NCBI GenBank assembly: GCA_030535395.1 | Contig: JAUNLK010000007.1 | Span: forward strand, 1-64,000 | Direction of reading: 5' to 3' | Origin: Tissierellia bacterium | GTDB taxonomy: Bacteria > Bacillota > Clostridia > Tissierellales > Peptoniphilaceae | Length of the DNA: 64,000 nt | Shown: piece after piece, positions 50,230 through 60,941 of the stretch | Numbering within the stretch: position 1 is the stretch's first letter | How the letters are laid out: the number at the start of each line of letters is the position of its first letter | Position numbers and translations under genes: made by a program | The notes under the pieces: model-generated | The model's input: only the letters and a program-made list of their open reading frames with translations | Database searches by the model: none | What the model was told of the DNA's origin: nothing

Positions 50230-50440
50230 TCTCGGTCCATCCCAGGGCCACCCACGGGGGCACTCTCCCATGGATGCCACTGGGAGGGACTTCCTGGGCC
50301 CTTTTCTCGGTCCATCCCAGGGCCACCCAGGGGGGAACTCTTCCATGGATGCCACTGGGGGACTTCCCCGGGCCCTTTCTCAGCCCATCCCATGGTCACC
50401 CACGGGGGCACTCTTCCATGGATGCCACTGGGGGAAAAAT
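50227..50440. repeat. 74-75-bp GC-rich tandem repeat, three copies
   Basis: Units begin near CTCGGTCCATCCCAGGGCC at 50231, 50306 and (variant) 50379, i.e. 75 and 73 bases apart. Each ends in CCATGGATGCCACTGGG. Parts such as GACTTCCCCGG also occur in the adjacent 94-bp repeat, which suggests a common origin. On the minus strand a frame passes through with a near-25-codon repeat, but it also crosses the gene at 49279-50061 and is not called. Confidence 0.9.
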
Positions 50441-50631
50441 TTTCTTCTCAAGAGGCGTTTTCCCGGCTTTCAAAATTTTCCCGATGTTTTCATGCGGGAT
50501 TCGCGCGGGATTTTTGCGGGTTTTGTGTCCAAATTGGGTCAAAAACCGGCAAAATCTGGCCCCACCGACAAAAGGCGGGCACCAAAAAACGGCTAAATTC
50601 CAACATTTGTTGGACTTAGCCGTTTTTTCGT
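50441..50631. other. Spacer with bidirectional hairpin before tRNA-Trp
   Basis: No gene seen. It contains a long hairpin, AACGGCTAA and TTAGCCGTT arms (50588-50623) with A-run and T-run on either side, a terminator for tRNA-Trp on the minus strand. Confidence 0.7.
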
Positions 50632-50706
50632 TGGCAGGAGTAGTAGGATTTGAACCCACGGCATTTGGTTTTGGAGACCAACGTTCTACCACTGAACTAT
50701 ACTCCT
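50632..50706 (-). tRNA. tRNA-Trp (CCA)
   Basis: Minus-strand cloverleaf starting AGGAGTATAG, anticodon stem TTGGT/ACCAA, loop CTCCAAA (anticodon CCA), T-loop TTCAAAT, discriminator G and encoded CCA. A promoter TTGCAA-17-TACAAT lies upstream at 50726-50754. The terminator hairpin follows. Confidence 0.96.
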
Positions 50707-50725
50707 AAGGGCTTATAACATGTAA

Positions 50726-50754
50726 ATTGTATCACGCCCTGGCCCCCTTTGCAA
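50726..50754 (-). promoter_or_regulatory. tRNA-Trp promoter
   Basis: TTGCAA (50749-50754) and TACAAT (50726-50731) on the minus strand, 17 bases apart. Confidence 0.65.
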
Positions 50755-50804
50755 GGGACTTTTTCACGAGCCTTACATTGCTTACAGGGGCTTCACAAAG
50801 ATTA

Positions 50805-51128
50805 CGACTACATCTATAAGCCGTGTTCTGTATTCGTTAACTATCTATCTGGGACCACTGTTGCCAGGGGCCTCTAGCGACCTACCTCTAGGGAGTGACG
50901 AGCAGCCACTCTTTGTTCCATTGCGGTCTTGCTCCAGATGGGGTTTACATAGCCACATGGTCTCCCATGTGCTGGTGAGCTCTTACCTCGCCTTTCCATC
51001 CTTACCGTTGCCGGCGGTATATTTCTGTTGCACTAGCCTTAGGGTCGCCCCCACCGGACGTTATCCGGCATCCTGCTCTGTGGAGCACGGACTTTCCTCG
51101 CATACGCGCAGTTAACCGATGTAGTCGT
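50805..51128 (-). ncRNA. rnpB: RNase P RNA (type A)
   Basis: Catalytic RNA that trims tRNA 5' ends. On the minus strand it carries the universal core: GAGGAAAGTCC near the 5' end, ACAGAAATATACCGCC, GGTAAGAGCTCACC, and a 3' part ending ACGGCTTATAG. The 5' CGACTACATC pairs with the 3' GATGTAGTCG to close P1. At about 324 bases it is on the short side. A promoter (TTGAAG-18-TATAAT) at 51135-51164 overlaps the nif3-like stop region. Confidence 0.95.
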
Positions 51129-51134
51129 TTCAAT

Positions 51135-51164
51135 ATTATAGCAAGTCTTGGCCCTAGACTTCAA
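51135..51164 (-). promoter_or_regulatory. rnpB promoter
   Basis: TTGAAG (51159-51164) and TATAAT (51135-51140), 18-base spacer. The -35 lies within the last codons of the nif3-like gene. Confidence 0.65.
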
Positions 51165-51915
51165 GGGAGAATTCATTCTCCCCCACCACCCTCACTTCCA
51201 TACAGGGGTCCAGGGGCCTGAGCTCTCTGGCAATGGCATCCAGGACCGGGGCCTCGGAGCCGTAGTGGCCAATGTCCCAGAGCTCAATGTCCGCCTCCAG
51301 GGCCCCCTGGGCGTCGTGGTGCTTCACATCCCCGGTGATGTAGAGATCCGCCCCCTGGGCCGCTGCCAGGGAAATGTAGTCGGCCCCGGAGCCCCCCATA
51401 AAGGCGACGGTCTTCACCTCCTGGGCCCGGCTGCCATAGGCCCGCCAGTCCTTTACGCCCATGGAGGCCACCGCCGCCTTGAGCTCCTCCCGGCTGAGGC
51501 TGGTCTCCCCCACGATGCCCATTTCCTCCTCTGCACTGAGGGGACGGACTTTCTTCAGCCCCAGGGGGTGAATCCACTGATCATTTACGCCCCCCTTGGC
51601 CTTGTCCAGGGAGGTGTGGGCGGAGTAGACACTCACCTCCCGGCGGATCAAGTCCCCAATCATGGATCCCTTTATGGTGGACATGTCCAGGGACTTCAGG
51701 GAACCAAAAAACAAGGGGTGATGGGTCACAATCATGGCGTGTCGGGCCTGGGCGGCCTCATAGACCACCTTGGGGGTGACATCCATGGCCACCACCACCG
51801 TCTCCACGGGCCCATCGGGAAAGTAGAGCTGCAGCCCCGAATTGTCCCAATCCTCCTGGCGATCTTCCGGGGCCCAGACCCTCATCTTCTCAACAATGTC
51901 TTCCACTCTCATCAT
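51154..51915 (-). CDS. Nif3-like dinuclear metal centre protein
   Basis: A 253-residue member of the Nif3/YqfO family of toroidal hexamers with two metals per subunit. Metal ligands are visible as THHPLFF near residue 63 and AHTSLDKAKGGVN near residue 98, with a late DVKHHDA near residue 202. It is annotated in some bacteria as a GTP cyclohydrolase-like protein, but activity is unproven. It overlaps trmK by 26 bases, the usual Bacillota pairing; start ATG at 51915. Confidence 0.93.
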   Translation of the reverse strand: MMRVEDIVEKMRVWAPEDRQEDWDNSGLQLYFPDGPVETVVVAMDVTPKVVYEAAQARHAMIVTHHPLFFGSLKSLDMSTIKGSMIGDLIRREVSVYSAHTSLDKAKGGVNDQWIHPLGLKKVRPLSAEEEMGIVGETSLSREELKAAVASMGVKDWRAYGSRAQEVKTVAFMGGSGADYISLAAAQGADLYITGDVKHHDAQGALEADIELWDIGHYGSEAPVLDAIARELRPLDPCMEVRVVGENEFSLEV

Positions 51916-52561
51916 AAAGCATCTCCCATTTTTTCAGATTTTCCCTGACCCGCGCCATGGCATCCCCCTCGGCGGCGGGATGCTCCTCTAAAATCTGCCG
52001 GTAGCGGTTCCGCTCCAACTGGCAGTAGCCCCGAAAGTCGGGGAACATGAAAAAATCCTCCCAGCTCAGGGTGTTCTGCCCCCCATGAGTCAGGAGGATG
52101 AGGGGGTAGTATTTTCCCCCGTCCTCCACAAAATCCAGCCCCAAAATTTCGTAGGCTTGGCTGGAAATGTAGTTCAATAGTGCCTCGTAGCCCTGCATGG
52201 GCTGGAGGAGGATGTAGGTCTGACTTTTCACCAACTCCATGGCATCTTCCAAGAGGGACTTAAGGAGGAGGCCCCCCATCCCCGCCAGGATGATCCCCTG
52301 GCTCTCCCCCTCATCCAGGACCGAGAGGCCGTCGCCCAGGCGAATCTCCCAGCGGCCGCGGAAGTCCTCCCCCAGGCCGTGGAGGCGGCCCTCCGCCTTT
52401 TTCAAACTGGGGAGGGAGATATCCGTGGCAATGACCTTCCGGGCCTTGTTTGTGAGGAGGAGCTCCTCCGCCAAAAGGCCGTGGTCGGTGCCCACATCGG
52501 CCACGGTGTCCACCGGGGGCACCAGGTGGCCAATGGCCCGAAGCCTCCTGGAGAGACTCAT
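51890..52561 (-). CDS. trmK: tRNA (adenine(22)-N1)-methyltransferase TrmK
   Basis: Methylates N1 of adenine 22 in the tRNA D-arm using SAM. It has 223 residues. The SAM site is [15 protein letters not shown] near residue 20; the conserved [16 protein letters not shown] lies near residue 90 and ILLQPMQG near residue 117. It overlaps the sigma factor gene by four bases and the Nif3 gene, forming the rpoD-trmK-nif3 string typical of Bacillota. Confidence 0.95.
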   Translation of the reverse strand: MSLSRRLRAIGHLVPPVDTVADVGTDHGLLAEELLLTNKARKVIATDISLPSLKKAEGRLHGLGEDFRGRWEIRLGDGLSVLDEGESQGIILAGMGGLLLKSLLEDAMELVKSQTYILLQPMQGYEALLNYISSQAYEILGLDFVEDGGKYYPLILLTHGGQNTLSWEDFFMFPDFRGYCQLERNRYRQILEEHPAAEGDAMARVRENLKKWEMLYDESGRHC

Positions 52562-53673
52562 TCCAAAAAGTCCTTGAGCTTTTTGGAGCGACTGGGGTGG
52601 CGGAGCTTTCTCAGGGCCTTGGCCTCGATTTGGCGAATCCGCTCCCGGGTCACTTCAAACTCCCGGCCCACTTCCTCCAAGGTGCGGGCCCTGCCGTCCT
52701 CCAGGCCAAATCTCAGAATGAGGACCTGCTTTTCCCGCTCGGTGAGGGTGGTGAGGACGGTCTCCAGCTGCTCCTTGAGGAGGGTGAAGGTGGCCGCCTC
52801 TTGGGGGGACTGAATTTCATCGTCGGGGATGAAGTCGCCCAAGTGGCTGTCCTCCTCCTCCCCAATGGGGGTCTCCAAGCTCACGGGGTCCTGGGCGATT
52901 TTTTGAATCTCCCGGACCTTCTCCACGGTGATATTCATCTCCCGGGCCACTTCCTCGGGCTGGGGATCCCGGCCCAATTCCTGAACCAGCTGACGCTGCA
53001 CCCGGGTGAGTTTGTTGATGGTCTCCACCATGTGGACGGGTATGCGAATGGTCCGGGCCTGGTCGGCAATGGCCCGGGTGATGGCCTGGCGAATCCACCA
53101 GGTGGCATAGGTGGAGAATTTAAAGCCCTTGGTGTAGTCGAATTTGTCCACGGCCTTCATGAGGCCCAAGTTCCCCTCCTGAATGAGGTCCAAGAAGCTC
53201 ATATTCCGGCCCACATAGCGCTTGGCAATGCTCACCACCAAGCGGAGATTGGCCTCCGCCAATTCCCGCTTGGCCGTGGGGTCCCCGGCCTCCATGCGCT
53301 TGGCAATTTCCACTTCCTCATCGGCGGTGAGGAGGGGGATTTTCCCGATTTCCTTCAAGTACATGCGCACGGGGTCGTCCACACTGACCCCCTTGGGGGG
53401 CTTCAGCTCGTCTTCCTTGTCCTCGTGATCCTTTTCGTGGGCCTTGGAGGACTTTTTGTCCCCCTCGTGTTCGTCGCCCTCCCGCTCGATTTCGATGTCC
53501 TGCTCCTCGAACTCAGCATAGAGCAGGTCGATCTCTTGGCTGGTCAGGTCCACTTCCTCCAAAGATTGAAGAATTTCGCTCCAGGACAGCGAGCCCTTTT
53601 TGACCCCTTCTTGAAACAGCTTTTGTATCGCGGGATCTCTATTGAGTATATTGTCCTTTTTATCAACCGTCAT
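52558..53673 (-). CDS. rpoD: Primary sigma factor RpoD/SigA
   Basis: Housekeeping sigma factor, 371 residues. A short N-terminal region 1.1 ([19 protein letters not shown]) leads to an acidic insert, then region 1.2 ([12 protein letters not shown]), 2.1-2.4 ([20 protein letters not shown] ... [15 protein letters not shown]), region 3 ([14 protein letters not shown]) and region 4 ([15 protein letters not shown] ... [17 protein letters not shown]). The short N-terminus is typical of Bacillota. The promoters found in this window (TTGACA/TATAAT, 17 bases) match its specificity. It overlaps dnaG by 11 bases. Confidence 0.97.
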   Translation of the reverse strand: MTVDKKDNILNRDPAIQKLFQEGVKKGSLSWSEILQSLEEVDLTSQEIDLLYAEFEEQDIEIEREGDEHEGDKKSSKAHEKDHEDKEDELKPPKGVSVDDPVRMYLKEIGKIPLLTADEEVEIAKRMEAGDPTAKRELAEANLRLVVSIAKRYVGRNMSFLDLIQEGNLGLMKAVDKFDYTKGFKFSTYATWWIRQAITRAIADQARTIRIPVHMVETINKLTRVQRQLVQELGRDPQPEEVAREMNITVEKVREIQKIAQDPVSLETPIGEEEDSHLGDFIPDDEIQSPQEAATFTLLKEQLETVLTTLTEREKQVLILRFGLEDGRARTLEEVGREFEVTRERIRQIEAKALRKLRHPSRSKKLKDFLE

Positions 53674-55450
53674 ATTTCTGATCTTCCTCCAATAGGCTGT
53701 GCTGCCGCTTCGATATTTCCGTTAATTCCGCTATATATTGACCCAGGAGGACTTCCTCCTCCCCGCTGAGTTCCCCTTTTTCCTCCAAAGCTTTTAAATT
53801 TTTCAGTAGGGCGGACTTCCGCTCCTCCATCTTTTGATCCAGGTGCTGGCGCAGGAGTTCCCCAATGATCTGCTCCCCCCTGGCGGCCTCCAAAGTTGCC
53901 TCGGCTCCCTTCAGGGGGCCCTCCCAGGAGTGGTACTGGCCGATGAATCTTTCCAACCTCTGGGGGGTCTTCAGGCCCTCCTCATAGAGGGAGGCCATGG
54001 CGGAAAACTCCCCCCTATAGCTGCCGTCGTAGTCGCCATTTTCCACCACGGCCAACAGGAACTCCTCGCTCTCCAAGCTGTAGCGGAGGATGGCCCCCCA
54101 TATTTTGTCCCCGGAGCGGTCCCGCTGCTCCTCCCGCGCCCTCTTGGGCAAGCGGTGAACCTCCCCTCTGGGGCTGAGAAACTTCCCCACCTCCTCCTCC
54201 AGGGCCCGGTGGGAGATTCCGTAGTCCTGGTGGACCATGTCCACATACACCTCCCGCTCCACGGGGCTCTGGAAGCTGGCGATGAACTTGGCCGCTGCCT
54301 GTAGAAATTTGGTTCGGGCCACGGGATCGTCCAAGTTGAATTTTTTCTGAAGCATTTTCAGCTGAAAAGCCACGCCCCCCAGGGCATTCACCTGGAGGCT
54401 CTCAAAGGAGGCGGCCCCGTGGGCGGCAATGTACTCATCGGGGTCCATGCCGGCGGGCAGTTCAATGATCTGGGGGCGAACTCCCTGGGCCAGTAGGACG
54501 TCGATGGCACGAGAGGTGGCACGAGTCCCCGCCTCGTCGCCATCATAGGCGATGTAGACCCGCTCCCCGTAGCGCTTGAGGAGCCTGGCCTGCTCGGGGG
54601 TGAGGGCCGTGCCCAAACTTGCTGTTGCATAATTGATACCACTTTTATAGAGGCTGATAACATCCATATAGCCCTCCACCAGGAGGATTCGGTCCCGATT
54701 TTTCTGCCGGTGGATGAGATTGAGGCCAAAGAGCTCCCGCCCCTTGTGGAAGATGGGGGTCTCGGCGGTGTTGAGATACTTGGCCCGGTCGGTCTTGGAG
54801 AGGGCCCGGCCGCCAAAGCCAATGACCCGGCCGCGAATGTCAATGATGGGAAAGACGATGCGATTGCGGAAGCGGTCAAAATAGCCCTGGCCATAGCTGG
54901 ACTTACTAATGAGGCCTGCGGTGGCAAGTTCCTCCTCCTGGAAGCCCTTTTTCAGGAGATAATTGGTCAGCTGATCTCCCCCCGCCGGGGCAAAGCCCAG
55001 GCCAAAGGCCTTGATGGTCTCCTCCCCAATGCCCCGGCCGTAGAGGTACTGGAGCCCCTCTCGGTAGCGGCTCAGGAGGCGCATGTAGTAGATCCCCGCC
55101 TCCCGGTGGGCCTCATAGAGGCGGGAGAAGTCCCGTCTGGGACCTACGGTCTTCTCCTCCAGGGCCACCCCGTAGTCCCGGGCCAGCTTCTCCACTGCCT
55201 CCAAAAAGCCCAGATTCTCCCGCTTCTGGACATAGGTGATCACATCCCCACTCTCCCCGCAGCCGAAGCAGTGATAGTAGCCCCGGTCCTGCTGGACGGA
55301 GAAGGAGGGGGTCTTCTCATTGTGGAAGGGGCAGAGGCCCTTGTAGCTGCTCCCCGCCCGCTTCAGGGGAGTATCTCGAGAGATGAGTTCAACAATGTCC
55401 GCCCGCTCCTTGACTTCCTCAATGACCCGATCGTTGATGATAAAGGCCAA
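53663..55450 (-). CDS. dnaG: DNA primase
   Basis: Makes RNA primers at the replication fork. It has 595 residues. The CHC2 zinc finger is Cys40, His43, Cys61, Cys64 (LCPFHN; CFGCG). The TOPRIM core has LLVEGYMDV and [10 protein letters not shown]. The C-terminal part is the DnaB-interacting region. The start is TTG at 55450 with GGGAGGT seven bases upstream. It lies 18 bases after dgt and overlaps rpoD, so primase and sigma factor are co-expressed, as in the classic macromolecular synthesis operon. Confidence 0.96.
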   Translation of the reverse strand: MAFIINDRVIEEVKERADIVELISRDTPLKRAGSSYKGLCPFHNEKTPSFSVQQDRGYYHCFGCGESGDVITYVQKRENLGFLEAVEKLARDYGVALEEKTVGPRRDFSRLYEAHREAGIYYMRLLSRYREGLQYLYGRGIGEETIKAFGLGFAPAGGDQLTNYLLKKGFQEEELATAGLISKSSYGQGYFDRFRNRIVFPIIDIRGRVIGFGGRALSKTDRAKYLNTAETPIFHKGRELFGLNLIHRQKNRDRILLVEGYMDVISLYKSGINYATASLGTALTPEQARLLKRYGERVYIAYDGDEAGTRATSRAIDVLLAQGVRPQIIELPAGMDPDEYIAAHGAASFESLQVNALGGVAFQLKMLQKKFNLDDPVARTKFLQAAAKFIASFQSPVEREVYVDMVHQDYGISHRALEEEVGKFLSPRGEVHRLPKRAREEQRDRSGDKIWGAILRYSLESEEFLLAVVENGDYDGSYRGEFSAMASLYEEGLKTPQRLERFIGQYHSWEGPLKGAEATLEAARGEQIIGELLRQHLDQKMEERKSALLKNLKALEEKGELSGEEEVLLGQYIAELTEISKRQHSLLEEDQKYDG

Positions 55451-55468
55451 ATCCTACACCTCCCAGAG

Positions 55469-56488
55469 TCACTGTCCCCCCGTCCAAAATCCGGGGACAA
55501 AGAGTTCCTTCCACAGGCTCACGGCATAATTGTCGGTCATTCCGGCGATATAGTCGGTGATCATGGTGTCCACATCGTCCCCCCGCAACTCGGCCTCCCG
55601 AAGGACGTGCTCGGGGAGTCTTTCCACATCCTCGGAAAAAATATGGTAGAGCTCCGCCATCATCCGCTGAACCTTCTCATCCTCCCCCTTCACCTCGGGG
55701 TTGAAATAGACCCTCCGGAACATAAAGGCCCGAAGCTCCCTCATGGCACCGCCAATCTCCCCGTCCATGGTGATGTCGTCGGTGCCTGCGGAAGACTCAA
55801 TGACACTCATCACCATCCGGGTGATCCTCTCGCTGTGGCTGCTCCCCAGGACCTTGGAGATCTCCAGAGGGATGTCCTCCAGGGAGAGGACCCCCGCCCG
55901 AATGGCATCGTCGATATCGTGATTGATATAGGCGATGCGGTCTGCAAATTTAATGACCCGCCCCTCCAAAGTCTGGGCCTGGAGGCCCCCGGTGTGGCAG
56001 AGGATGCCGTCCCGGACCTCCCAGGTGAGATTGAGCCCCGGCCCCTTGCTCCTGGGCTCCAGTAGATCCACCACCCTCAGGGAGTGCTCATTGTGCTTGA
56101 AGCCTTTGGGGTTCAGGGAATTGAGGACCTTCTCCCCGGTGTGGCCATAGGGGGTGTGGCCCAGGTCGTGACCCATGGCAATGGCCTCGGTGAGGTCCTC
56201 ATTGAGGGCCAGGCCCCGGGCGATGGTCCTTGCAATCTGAGCCACCTCCAGGGTGTGGGTGAGGCGGGTGCGGTAGTGGTCCTCCTCTGGGGAGAGGAAG
56301 ACCTGAGTCTTGTGCTTCAGCCTCCGAAAGGCCTTGGAGTGGATGATCCGGTCCCGATCCCGCTGAAAACAGGTCCTGAGGGGATCCTCTTTTTCCCACT
56401 CCCTCCGGCCCCTACTGTCCCTGGCCTTGACGGCATGGGGGGAGAGGATGGACTCCTCAATCCCTTCCCAGCGAGTTCTCAGATTCAT
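55469..56488 (-). CDS. dgt: Deoxyguanosinetriphosphate triphosphohydrolase-like protein
   Basis: HD-domain hydrolase of the Dgt family that can cleave dGTP to deoxyguanosine and triphosphate; short members may act on other nucleotides. It has 339 residues. HD motifs are RLTHTLEVAQI (first His), AMGHDLGHTPYGH (HD pair) and a late Asp in KFADRIAYINHDID. It is placed just before dnaG, as in many Clostridia. It lies 9 bases after ppsR. Confidence 0.92.
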   Translation of the reverse strand: MNLRTRWEGIEESILSPHAVKARDSRGRREWEKEDPLRTCFQRDRDRIIHSKAFRRLKHKTQVFLSPEEDHYRTRLTHTLEVAQIARTIARGLALNEDLTEAIAMGHDLGHTPYGHTGEKVLNSLNPKGFKHNEHSLRVVDLLEPRSKGPGLNLTWEVRDGILCHTGGLQAQTLEGRVIKFADRIAYINHDIDDAIRAGVLSLEDIPLEISKVLGSSHSERITRMVMSVIESSAGTDDITMDGEIGGAMRELRAFMFRRVYFNPEVKGEDEKVQRMMAELYHIFSEDVERLPEHVLREAELRGDDVDTMITDYIAGMTDNYAVSLWKELFVPGFWTGGQ

Positions 56489-56497
56489 GGGGACCTC

Positions 56498-57331
56498 CTA
56501 GAGATTTTGTTTTTTCATGTAGTCGATGATGATTTCCGCCGTCTCCTCAATGGCCTTATTGGACACATCGATGATGATGCAGTCCAAGTCCTTCATGACC
56601 TTGAGGGAGTAGTCCACTTCCTCCTCGATGCGGTCCTTATTGGCGTATTTGGCACTGGAAGTGAGGCCCAGGCGGAGGAGGCGCTCCTCCCGAATGGTGT
56701 AGAGCTTTTCCGTCCCCGCCACCAGGCCGATGATTCTCCCCTTGTCCTTCTCGTAGAGCTCCTTGGGCACGGGGACCTCGGGGACCAGGGGCACATTGGC
56801 CACTTTGTAGTGCTTGTTGGCCAGATACATGGACAGGGGGGTCTTGGAGGTGCGGCTCACCCCCACCAGGCAGATGTCCGCCCTGCGAATTCCCCGGGGG
56901 TCCTTGCCGTCGTCGTATTTGACGGCAAACTCTATGGCCTCCACCTTTTTGAAATAGTTCTCGTCCAAGCGGCGAATGAGTCCCGGCTCCCGCTTGGGGG
57001 CGTAGCCCAAAATGGACTCCAGCTGATTCATGGGCCCGCCCATGACGTCCACAGTGTGGAGATTGAACTCATCAGTGGCCCTTTGAATGAAGGCCCGGGT
57101 TTCAATGTCCACATTGGTGTAGACGATGAGGGACTTCTCCCGAGCGGCGGCTTCCTTGAGGACCGGCTCAATCTGCTCTACGGAATTGTGATAGGGAAAG
57201 CGCATGATCTGATAGTTGACCATTTCAAACTGCTTAATTGAAGCCTTGGCTATGAGCTCCCCCGTCTCCCCTATACTGTCGCTGATGACATAGATGTACA
57301 GGGTGCTGTCACTATTCGAAGTAGGACTCAT
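56498..57331 (-). CDS. ppsR: Pyruvate, phosphate dikinase regulatory protein
   Basis: DUF299 bifunctional kinase/phosphorylase that switches pyruvate phosphate dikinase (or PEP synthase) off and on by phosphorylation. It has 277 residues. The P-loop-like GVSRTSKTPLSMYLA is near residue 152 and the N-terminal YVISDSIGETGE matches the family. Two ATGs adjoin (57334 and 57331); the second has AGGAGG at better distance. The start overlaps the ccpN-like gene, so the two are coupled. The dikinase is outside the window. Confidence 0.93.
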   Translation of the reverse strand: MSPTSNSDSTLYIYVISDSIGETGELIAKASIKQFEMVNYQIMRFPYHNSVEQIEPVLKEAAAREKSLIVYTNVDIETRAFIQRATDEFNLHTVDVMGGPMNQLESILGYAPKREPGLIRRLDENYFKKVEAIEFAVKYDDGKDPRGIRRADICLVGVSRTSKTPLSMYLANKHYKVANVPLVPEVPVPKELYEKDKGRIIGLVAGTEKLYTIREERLLRLGLTSSAKYANKDRIEEEVDYSLKVMKDLDCIIIDVSNKAIEETAEIIIDYMKKQNL

Positions 57332-57947
57332 CATTTCCTCCTAATTCCAGTACGAATCGAGTGATATTGGTCTTGGTAATTCGCCCCACCACTCGATACT
57401 TCCCCTCCTGTCCCTCCCACACGGGGAGGGCATCGATACGGTGTCCATCAATTAATTTTGCTGCTTCCAGCATACTCTGTCCGGGGTGGATCCCCACAAT
57501 ATTGGGCATCCGAGTCATCACCATGGACACCGGCGTCTGGGTGAGGTCCAGCTTGCCAATGGCGGTCCTCAGAAGGTCCTTTCGGGAGACGCAGCCGGAG
57601 AGAAAGCCGTCCTGGGTGATGAAGATGGTCCCCACATTTTCGGTGAAGATCTCCACAATGGCATCGTAGACGGAGCTATTTTCGTCGATGACCACGGGTA
57701 GGCTCATTCTGGAGGACACGGGAATGGAGCGCATGAAGCTCTCCACATCCTCCCTGGGGGGCCTGCCCCGGTAGAAATAGCCCACCTTGGGCCGGGCCCC
57801 CAAAAAGCCCAGCATGGTCAGTACGGTGAGGTCGGGCCGCAGGGTGTTTCGGGAGAGATTCATGAGCTTTGCCAGCTCCTCCCCGGTAATGGGGCCCCGC
57901 TCCTCCACCAGTTTCAGTAATTCCCTCTGTCGATCATTTAAATCCAT
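57312..57947 (-). CDS. CcpN-like regulator with helix-turn-helix and two CBS domains
   Basis: A 211-residue transcription factor. Residues 1-65 form a winged helix (MDLNDRQRELLKLVEERGPITGE onward) and two CBS domains follow (SLPVVIDENSSVYDAIVEI; SMVMTRMPNIVGIHPGQSM), which bind adenine nucleotides in related proteins. In B. subtilis, CcpN represses gluconeogenic genes and its neighbour controls pyruvate phosphate dikinase. Here the next gene is ppsR, so the pair fits control of the pyruvate-PEP node. It starts 24 bases after glyS. Confidence 0.92.
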   Translation of the reverse strand: MDLNDRQRELLKLVEERGPITGEELAKLMNLSRNTLRPDLTVLTMLGFLGARPKVGYFYRGRPPREDVESFMRSIPVSSRMSLPVVIDENSSVYDAIVEIFTENVGTIFITQDGFLSGCVSRKDLLRTAIGKLDLTQTPVSMVMTRMPNIVGIHPGQSMLEAAKLIDGHRIDALPVWEGQEGKYRVVGRITKTNITRFVLELGGNDESYFE

Positions 57948-57971
57948 GGCAGGAAACTTCCAGGGTCCAAC

Positions 57972-60050
57972 TCAGTGGACGATTTCCCGGACGGAAAAGA
58001 GCCTCGTGAAGGCCCCGTCCAGGGCGTGGATTTGATGGAGGCGATTGTTCCGCTTGCCCTCGTCCTCGGCCATAATCATCACATCGTCGAAGTACTGGTG
58101 AATCACCGGCGTGAGAACTTCCGTGAGCTCCAGGGCCCTCTTGAAATCCCCCAGGGCAATGGCCGCCTCCAAGGGTTCCATGAGTTTTTGACTGGCCTCC
58201 CACAGGGCCATCTCCCCGGCCTCCATGAGCTCTTCATTGAAGGCCCCTTGGGGCTCGGGATTTTTCTGGGCGATATTGTGAATTCTGCCTGCGGCATCCA
58301 GATAGGCGTCCCGGTCCTCCGCGGCCAAAAAGTCCTGAAGGGCGTGGGCCTTTTGGAAGATGGAGAGAACTGTCCCCTCGGGAACTGCCAAGACGGCATT
58401 GATGACATCGTAGGGGATTTTCTCCTCAGCCAACATGCCCTCCAGGCGCTGGAGGAAGAAGTCCACAATTTGACGGCGCACCTTCTCGTCGTCGAAGATG
58501 AGGCCCTGATTGTCCACATAGATGGCCAGGGCACTGTTGATGAGTTCCTCCAGGCCAATGGTCCACTTCTTCTCCTTGAGGATTCTCAAAATGCCAATGG
58601 CCTTTCTCCTTAGACCAAAGGGGTCCTGGGAGCCCGTGGGAATTTTCCCAATGGCAAAGAGACCGGCAATGGTGTCCAGCTTGTCCGAGAGGGAGACAAT
58701 GCTACCGGTGGTGGACTGGGGAATCTCCGCGCCGGAGGAGCGGGGCATGTACTGCTCCCGGATGGCCTGGGCCACAATGGCCTCTTCCCCGTCGGCCAGG
58801 GCGTAGATCTCGCCCATGGTCCCCTCCAGCTCCGTAAATTCCTGGACCATCTCCGTCACCAGATCCCCCTTGGACAGGGCAATGGCCCGCTGGGAGGACT
58901 CCAGGGTCCGCTGGGAAACCTTGAGCTCCTCTCCAATGCGCTTGGCCAGGGCCCCCATGCGCTGGGTCTTGTCCTTCATGGAGCCCAGCTTTTGCTGGAA
59001 GAGGACGCTGTCCAGCCCCTGGGAGAAGTCCTCCAAGCTCCGCTTCCGGTCGTTTTCAAAGAAGAAGCGGGCATCGTCCAGGCGAGCATCCAGCACCTTT
59101 TCGTTGCCGGCGCTGACGATGTCCTTGTACTCGCCATTCCCATTGCGCACGGTGATGAAATAGGGCATCAGGCCGCCATCGGGGTCATAGACGGGATAGT
59201 AGCGGAGGTGATCCCGCATGGGGGTGGTGAGGACCACCGGGGGCAGATAGAGGTACTCGTCCTTGATGCGCCCCAAAATGGCCGTGGGATACTCCACGAT
59301 ATAGGTCACTTCCTCCAAGAGGTCGTCGTCGGAGCGGATCTCCCCGCCCATGGACTTGGCCAGGTGGCGGATTTGAACTTGCACCTCGTCCTTCCGCTTT
59401 TGGGGATCGGCGATGACGTAGTTTTCCAGGAGTTTTTCCACGTACTCATCCACATGGTCAATCTCAATGGACTGGCTCCCCAGGAAGCGGTGGCCCCGGG
59501 TGATTCTGCCGCAGCCAATGCCCTCAAAGTCCAAAAGGACCACCTCATCGTTAAACAGGCTCAGCAGCCAGCGAATGGGGCGGGCAAAGCGGAGATTCTT
59601 CCCTCCCCAGCGCATGGTCTTTTCAAAGGGAATGGAGCGAATGGCGGAGGGAATGATCTCCTGAAGGACCTCCTGGCTCCTCTTGCCCCTGTGGATGACA
59701 TTGGCATAGACATAGGGGACTCCCTTGAGCTCTTGAATGATCAGCTCCTCTTCCGAAACCCCAGTGCTCCGCATAAAGCCCTCCAGGGGCTTGTTCACCG
59801 AGCCGTCCTCCCGGTAGGCGATTTTTTGGGCCGGGCCCTTTACCAGCTCCTCCCGGTCCTCCTGCTTGTCGGGGAGTCCCTCCACAATGAGGGCCAGCCT
59901 TCTGGGGGTGGCATAGGGGGTGATGGAGCTGAAGCTCAGCCGCTCCTCCGTGAGTTTTGCCGCCACATAGTCTTCAAATGCCTTCAGGGCACCGGAAACA
60001 TAGGAGGAGGGCAGTTCCTCCACGCCCAATTCAATGAGATATTTATTCAT
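57972..60050 (-). CDS. glyS: Glycyl-tRNA synthetase beta subunit
   Basis: Beta chain of the bacterial heterotetrameric GlyRS, 692 residues. It begins with the family-typical [14 protein letters not shown]; the body contains an HD-like region and a C-terminal anticodon-binding domain ([16 protein letters not shown]). It recognises tRNA-Gly, whose gene is at 11831-11905. It overlaps the glyQ stop by eight bases, so subunits are made together. Confidence 0.97.
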   Translation of the reverse strand: MNKYLIELGVEELPSSYVSGALKAFEDYVAAKLTEERLSFSSITPYATPRRLALIVEGLPDKQEDREELVKGPAQKIAYREDGSVNKPLEGFMRSTGVSEEELIIQELKGVPYVYANVIHRGKRSQEVLQEIIPSAIRSIPFEKTMRWGGKNLRFARPIRWLLSLFNDEVVLLDFEGIGCGRITRGHRFLGSQSIEIDHVDEYVEKLLENYVIADPQKRKDEVQVQIRHLAKSMGGEIRSDDDLLEEVTYIVEYPTAILGRIKDEYLYLPPVVLTTPMRDHLRYYPVYDPDGGLMPYFITVRNGNGEYKDIVSAGNEKVLDARLDDARFFFENDRKRSLEDFSQGLDSVLFQQKLGSMKDKTQRMGALAKRIGEELKVSQRTLESSQRAIALSKGDLVTEMVQEFTELEGTMGEIYALADGEEAIVAQAIREQYMPRSSGAEIPQSTTGSIVSLSDKLDTIAGLFAIGKIPTGSQDPFGLRRKAIGILRILKEKKWTIGLEELINSALAIYVDNQGLIFDDEKVRRQIVDFFLQRLEGMLAEEKIPYDVINAVLAVPEGTVLSIFQKAHALQDFLAAEDRDAYLDAAGRIHNIAQKNPEPQGAFNEELMEAGEMALWEASQKLMEPLEAAIALGDFKRALELTEVLTPVIHQYFDDVMIMAEDEGKRNNRLHQIHALDGAFTRLFSVREIVH

Positions 60051-60927
60051 GGTCCGCCTCCTTCTTCAACAGGGGATAGCCCAGGGCCTCTCTCTGATCC
60101 ACAAAGCCTTGAGCCGCTTGATGAGCGAGATTGCGCACTCTGCCAATATAGCTTGCCCGCTGGGAGACACTCACCGCACCCCGGGCATCCAGCACATTAA
60201 ACGTGTGGGAGCACTTCAAGATATAGTCGTAGGCAGGCACCACCAGCTCCTCTTGGAGGGCGCGAATGGCCTCCTGCTCGTAGACATCGAAGAGGTGAAT
60301 CAACAGCTCCACATCCGCCACTTCAAAGGAGTATTTGGAGTGCTCAAATTCGTCCTTGTGATAGATGTCGCCGTATTTAAAGTCGTCATTGTAGGCGATG
60401 TCGTAGACATTGTCCACGTCCTGGAGGTACATGGCAATCCGCTCCAAGCCATAGGTCAGCTCCGCCGATTCCAAGTCGCAGTTGATGGAGCCCACCTGTT
60501 GGAAATAAGTAAATTGGGTGATCTCCATGCCGTCCAGCCAGACTTCCCAGCCCAGGCCCCAGGCGCCAATACTGGGGCTCTCCCAGTTGTCCTCCACAAA
60601 GCGAATGTCGTGCTTCAATGGATCGATGCCCAGTACCTCCAGGCTCTTGAGATAGAGCTCCTGAACGTCTTCAGGGGAGGGTTTCAGGATCACCTGGAGC
60701 TGATGGTGACGATAGAGACGATTGGGATTTTCCCCGTAGCGGCCGTCGGCGGGGCGACGGGAAGGTTCCACATAGACCGTCCGCCAGGGTTCCGGTCCCA
60801 GAGCCCGGAAAAAGGTGTTGGGATTCATGGTTCCCGCCCCTTTTTCAATGTCGTAGGGCTCGAGAATGATACAGCCCTGCTCGTTCCAATAATTCTGTAG
60901 TTTTTGCACCATGGCTTGGTAATGCAT
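60043..60927 (-). CDS. glyQ: Glycyl-tRNA synthetase alpha subunit
   Basis: Class II catalytic alpha chain, 294 residues. The family-specific [15 protein letters not shown] is near residue 12, [15 protein letters not shown] near residue 31 and [20 protein letters not shown] block near residue 55. It forms an alpha2-beta2 enzyme with GlyS. GGAGGAAAC precedes the ATG. It lies 14 bases after the recO stop, with no T-box between them. Confidence 0.97.
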   Translation of the reverse strand: MHYQAMVQKLQNYWNEQGCIILEPYDIEKGAGTMNPNTFFRALGPEPWRTVYVEPSRRPADGRYGENPNRLYRHHQLQVILKPSPEDVQELYLKSLEVLGIDPLKHDIRFVEDNWESPSIGAWGLGWEVWLDGMEITQFTYFQQVGSINCDLESAELTYGLERIAMYLQDVDNVYDIAYNDDFKYGDIYHKDEFEHSKYSFEVADVELLIHLFDVYEQEAIRALQEELVVPAYDYILKCSHTFNVLDARGAVSVSQRASYIGRVRNLAHQAAQGFVDQREALGYPLLKKEADHE

Positions 60928-60941
60928 GTTTCCTCCTACTG

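Noticed and set aside
49291..50355. Minus-strand frame of 354 codons across the repeats
   Set aside because: It is antisense to the YprB-like gene and its repeats follow from DNA tandem repeats of about 25 codons.
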